DNA of 13,971 nucleotides from contig CAYSLU010000115.1 in the NCBI GenBank assembly GCA_964431965.1, positions 1 through 13,971 of the forward strand. Reading direction: 5' to 3'. This DNA comes from CAYSLU01 sp964431965. GTDB taxonomy: Bacteria; Verrucomicrobiota; Kiritimatiellia; CAIKKV01; CAYSLU01. The first letter of the stretch is position 1; the number at the start of each line of letters is the position of its first letter. Positions 13,694 to 13,971 of this stretch are shown here, in pieces. Below the pieces are notes generated by a model. It saw only the letters and a list, made by a program, of their open reading frames with translations. It made no database searches and was not told the origin of the DNA. The translations under genes and the position numbers were made by a program.

Positions 13694-13971
13694 CTACTTC
13701 GCCCCGTCGGTCTTCGCCATGTGGCGCAGCAGATCGACGACGCGGTTCGAATAGCCCCACTCGTTGTCGTACCACGAGACCACCTTGAAGAAGCGCTTCT
13801 CGCCCTTCAGGTTGTTCTGGGTCGTGGCCAGCGAGTCGTAGATGGACGAGCGCTGGTCGTGAATGAAGTCCGTCGAAACCAGCTCCTCATCCGTCACGCC
13901 CAGAATGCCCTTGAGGTAGCTCGAGGCCGCCTTCTTCAGCGCGGCGTCGATCTCTTCGATGGACGTGTCAC
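13694..13971 (-). CDS. gap: Glyceraldehyde-3-phosphate dehydrogenase, C-terminal part (partial)
   Basis: The last 91 codons or so are present; the gene runs off the right edge, and the stop is TAG at 13694-13696. The peptide reads DTSIEEIDAALKKAASSYLK, then GILGVTDEELVSTDF, and the hallmark VSWYDNEWGYSNRVVDL near the end. This is the C-terminal catalytic-domain end of GapA-type dehydrogenases, which oxidise glyceraldehyde-3-phosphate to 1,3-bisphosphoglycerate with NAD(P) and phosphate. The catalytic cysteine and the nucleotide-binding domain are outside the window, so cofactor preference cannot be judged. It is the most upstream visible gene of the minus-strand operon, about 78 bp before pgk, with a strong hairpin in the gap. 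Confidence 0.95.
   Translation of the reverse strand, partial: DTSIEEIDAALKKAASSYLKGILGVTDEELVSTDFIHDQRSSIYDSLATTQNNLKGEKRFFKVVSWYDNEWGYSNRVVDLLRHMAKTDGAK

Noticed and set aside
1..13971. CRISPR array, tRNA, rRNA, transposase, prophage or integrase
   Set aside because: No spaced direct repeats, tRNA cloverleaf or T-loop pattern, terminal inverted repeats or recombinase motifs were seen on either strand.

Overview
The window is GC-rich bacterial chromosome with densely packed genes, short gaps and several ATGA/GTGA-type overlaps. No tRNA, rRNA, CRISPR array, insertion sequence or phage gene was seen. The mix of genes suggests a diderm bacterium: two lipoproteins with lipoboxes, a periplasmic SH3b protein, a CHASE2 cyclase, the MEP pathway enzyme Dxs, QueF, and a gap-pgk-tpiA-secG block. 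By general resemblance I would guess the Kiritimatiellota/Verrucomicrobiota/Lentisphaerota area, but this is inference and was not tested by a search.

Left edge (1-884): the C-terminal end of a Gfo/Idh/MocA-type oxidoreductase on the plus strand. It meets, tail to tail, a decayed minus-strand gene whose reading frame is broken at several points (151-884). A 163-bp divergent spacer follows, with a candidate promoter and a perfect 8-bp inverted repeat.

Plus-strand operon (1048-5055): a secreted SH3b-domain protein, an M48 zinc-metalloprotease lipoprotein and a CHASE2-adenylate cyclase are linked by stop/start overlaps. queF (preQ0 reductase, queuosine pathway) follows 20 bp later. The first three look like one envelope-sensing unit: two exported proteins plus a membrane cyclase with a periplasmic sensor domain.

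Minus-strand operon (13971 down to 5003): gap (partial), pgk, tpiA, secG, an oligopeptide-type ABC substrate-binding lipoprotein, two ABC permeases and dxs, all in one direction with short gaps or overlaps. The glycolytic block handles glyceraldehyde-3-phosphate, which is also a substrate of Dxs at the far end. No ATPase gene accompanies the transporter here.

The most striking point is a strong intrinsic-terminator structure just after secG. It lies inside the first codons of the substrate-binding protein gene, so the same bases would encode the lipoprotein signal peptide. Other points of interest are a roughly 135-residue beta-rich insertion in the first permease, a 53-bp tail-to-tail coding overlap of queF and dxs, and the SH3b/M48/CHASE2-cyclase cluster.
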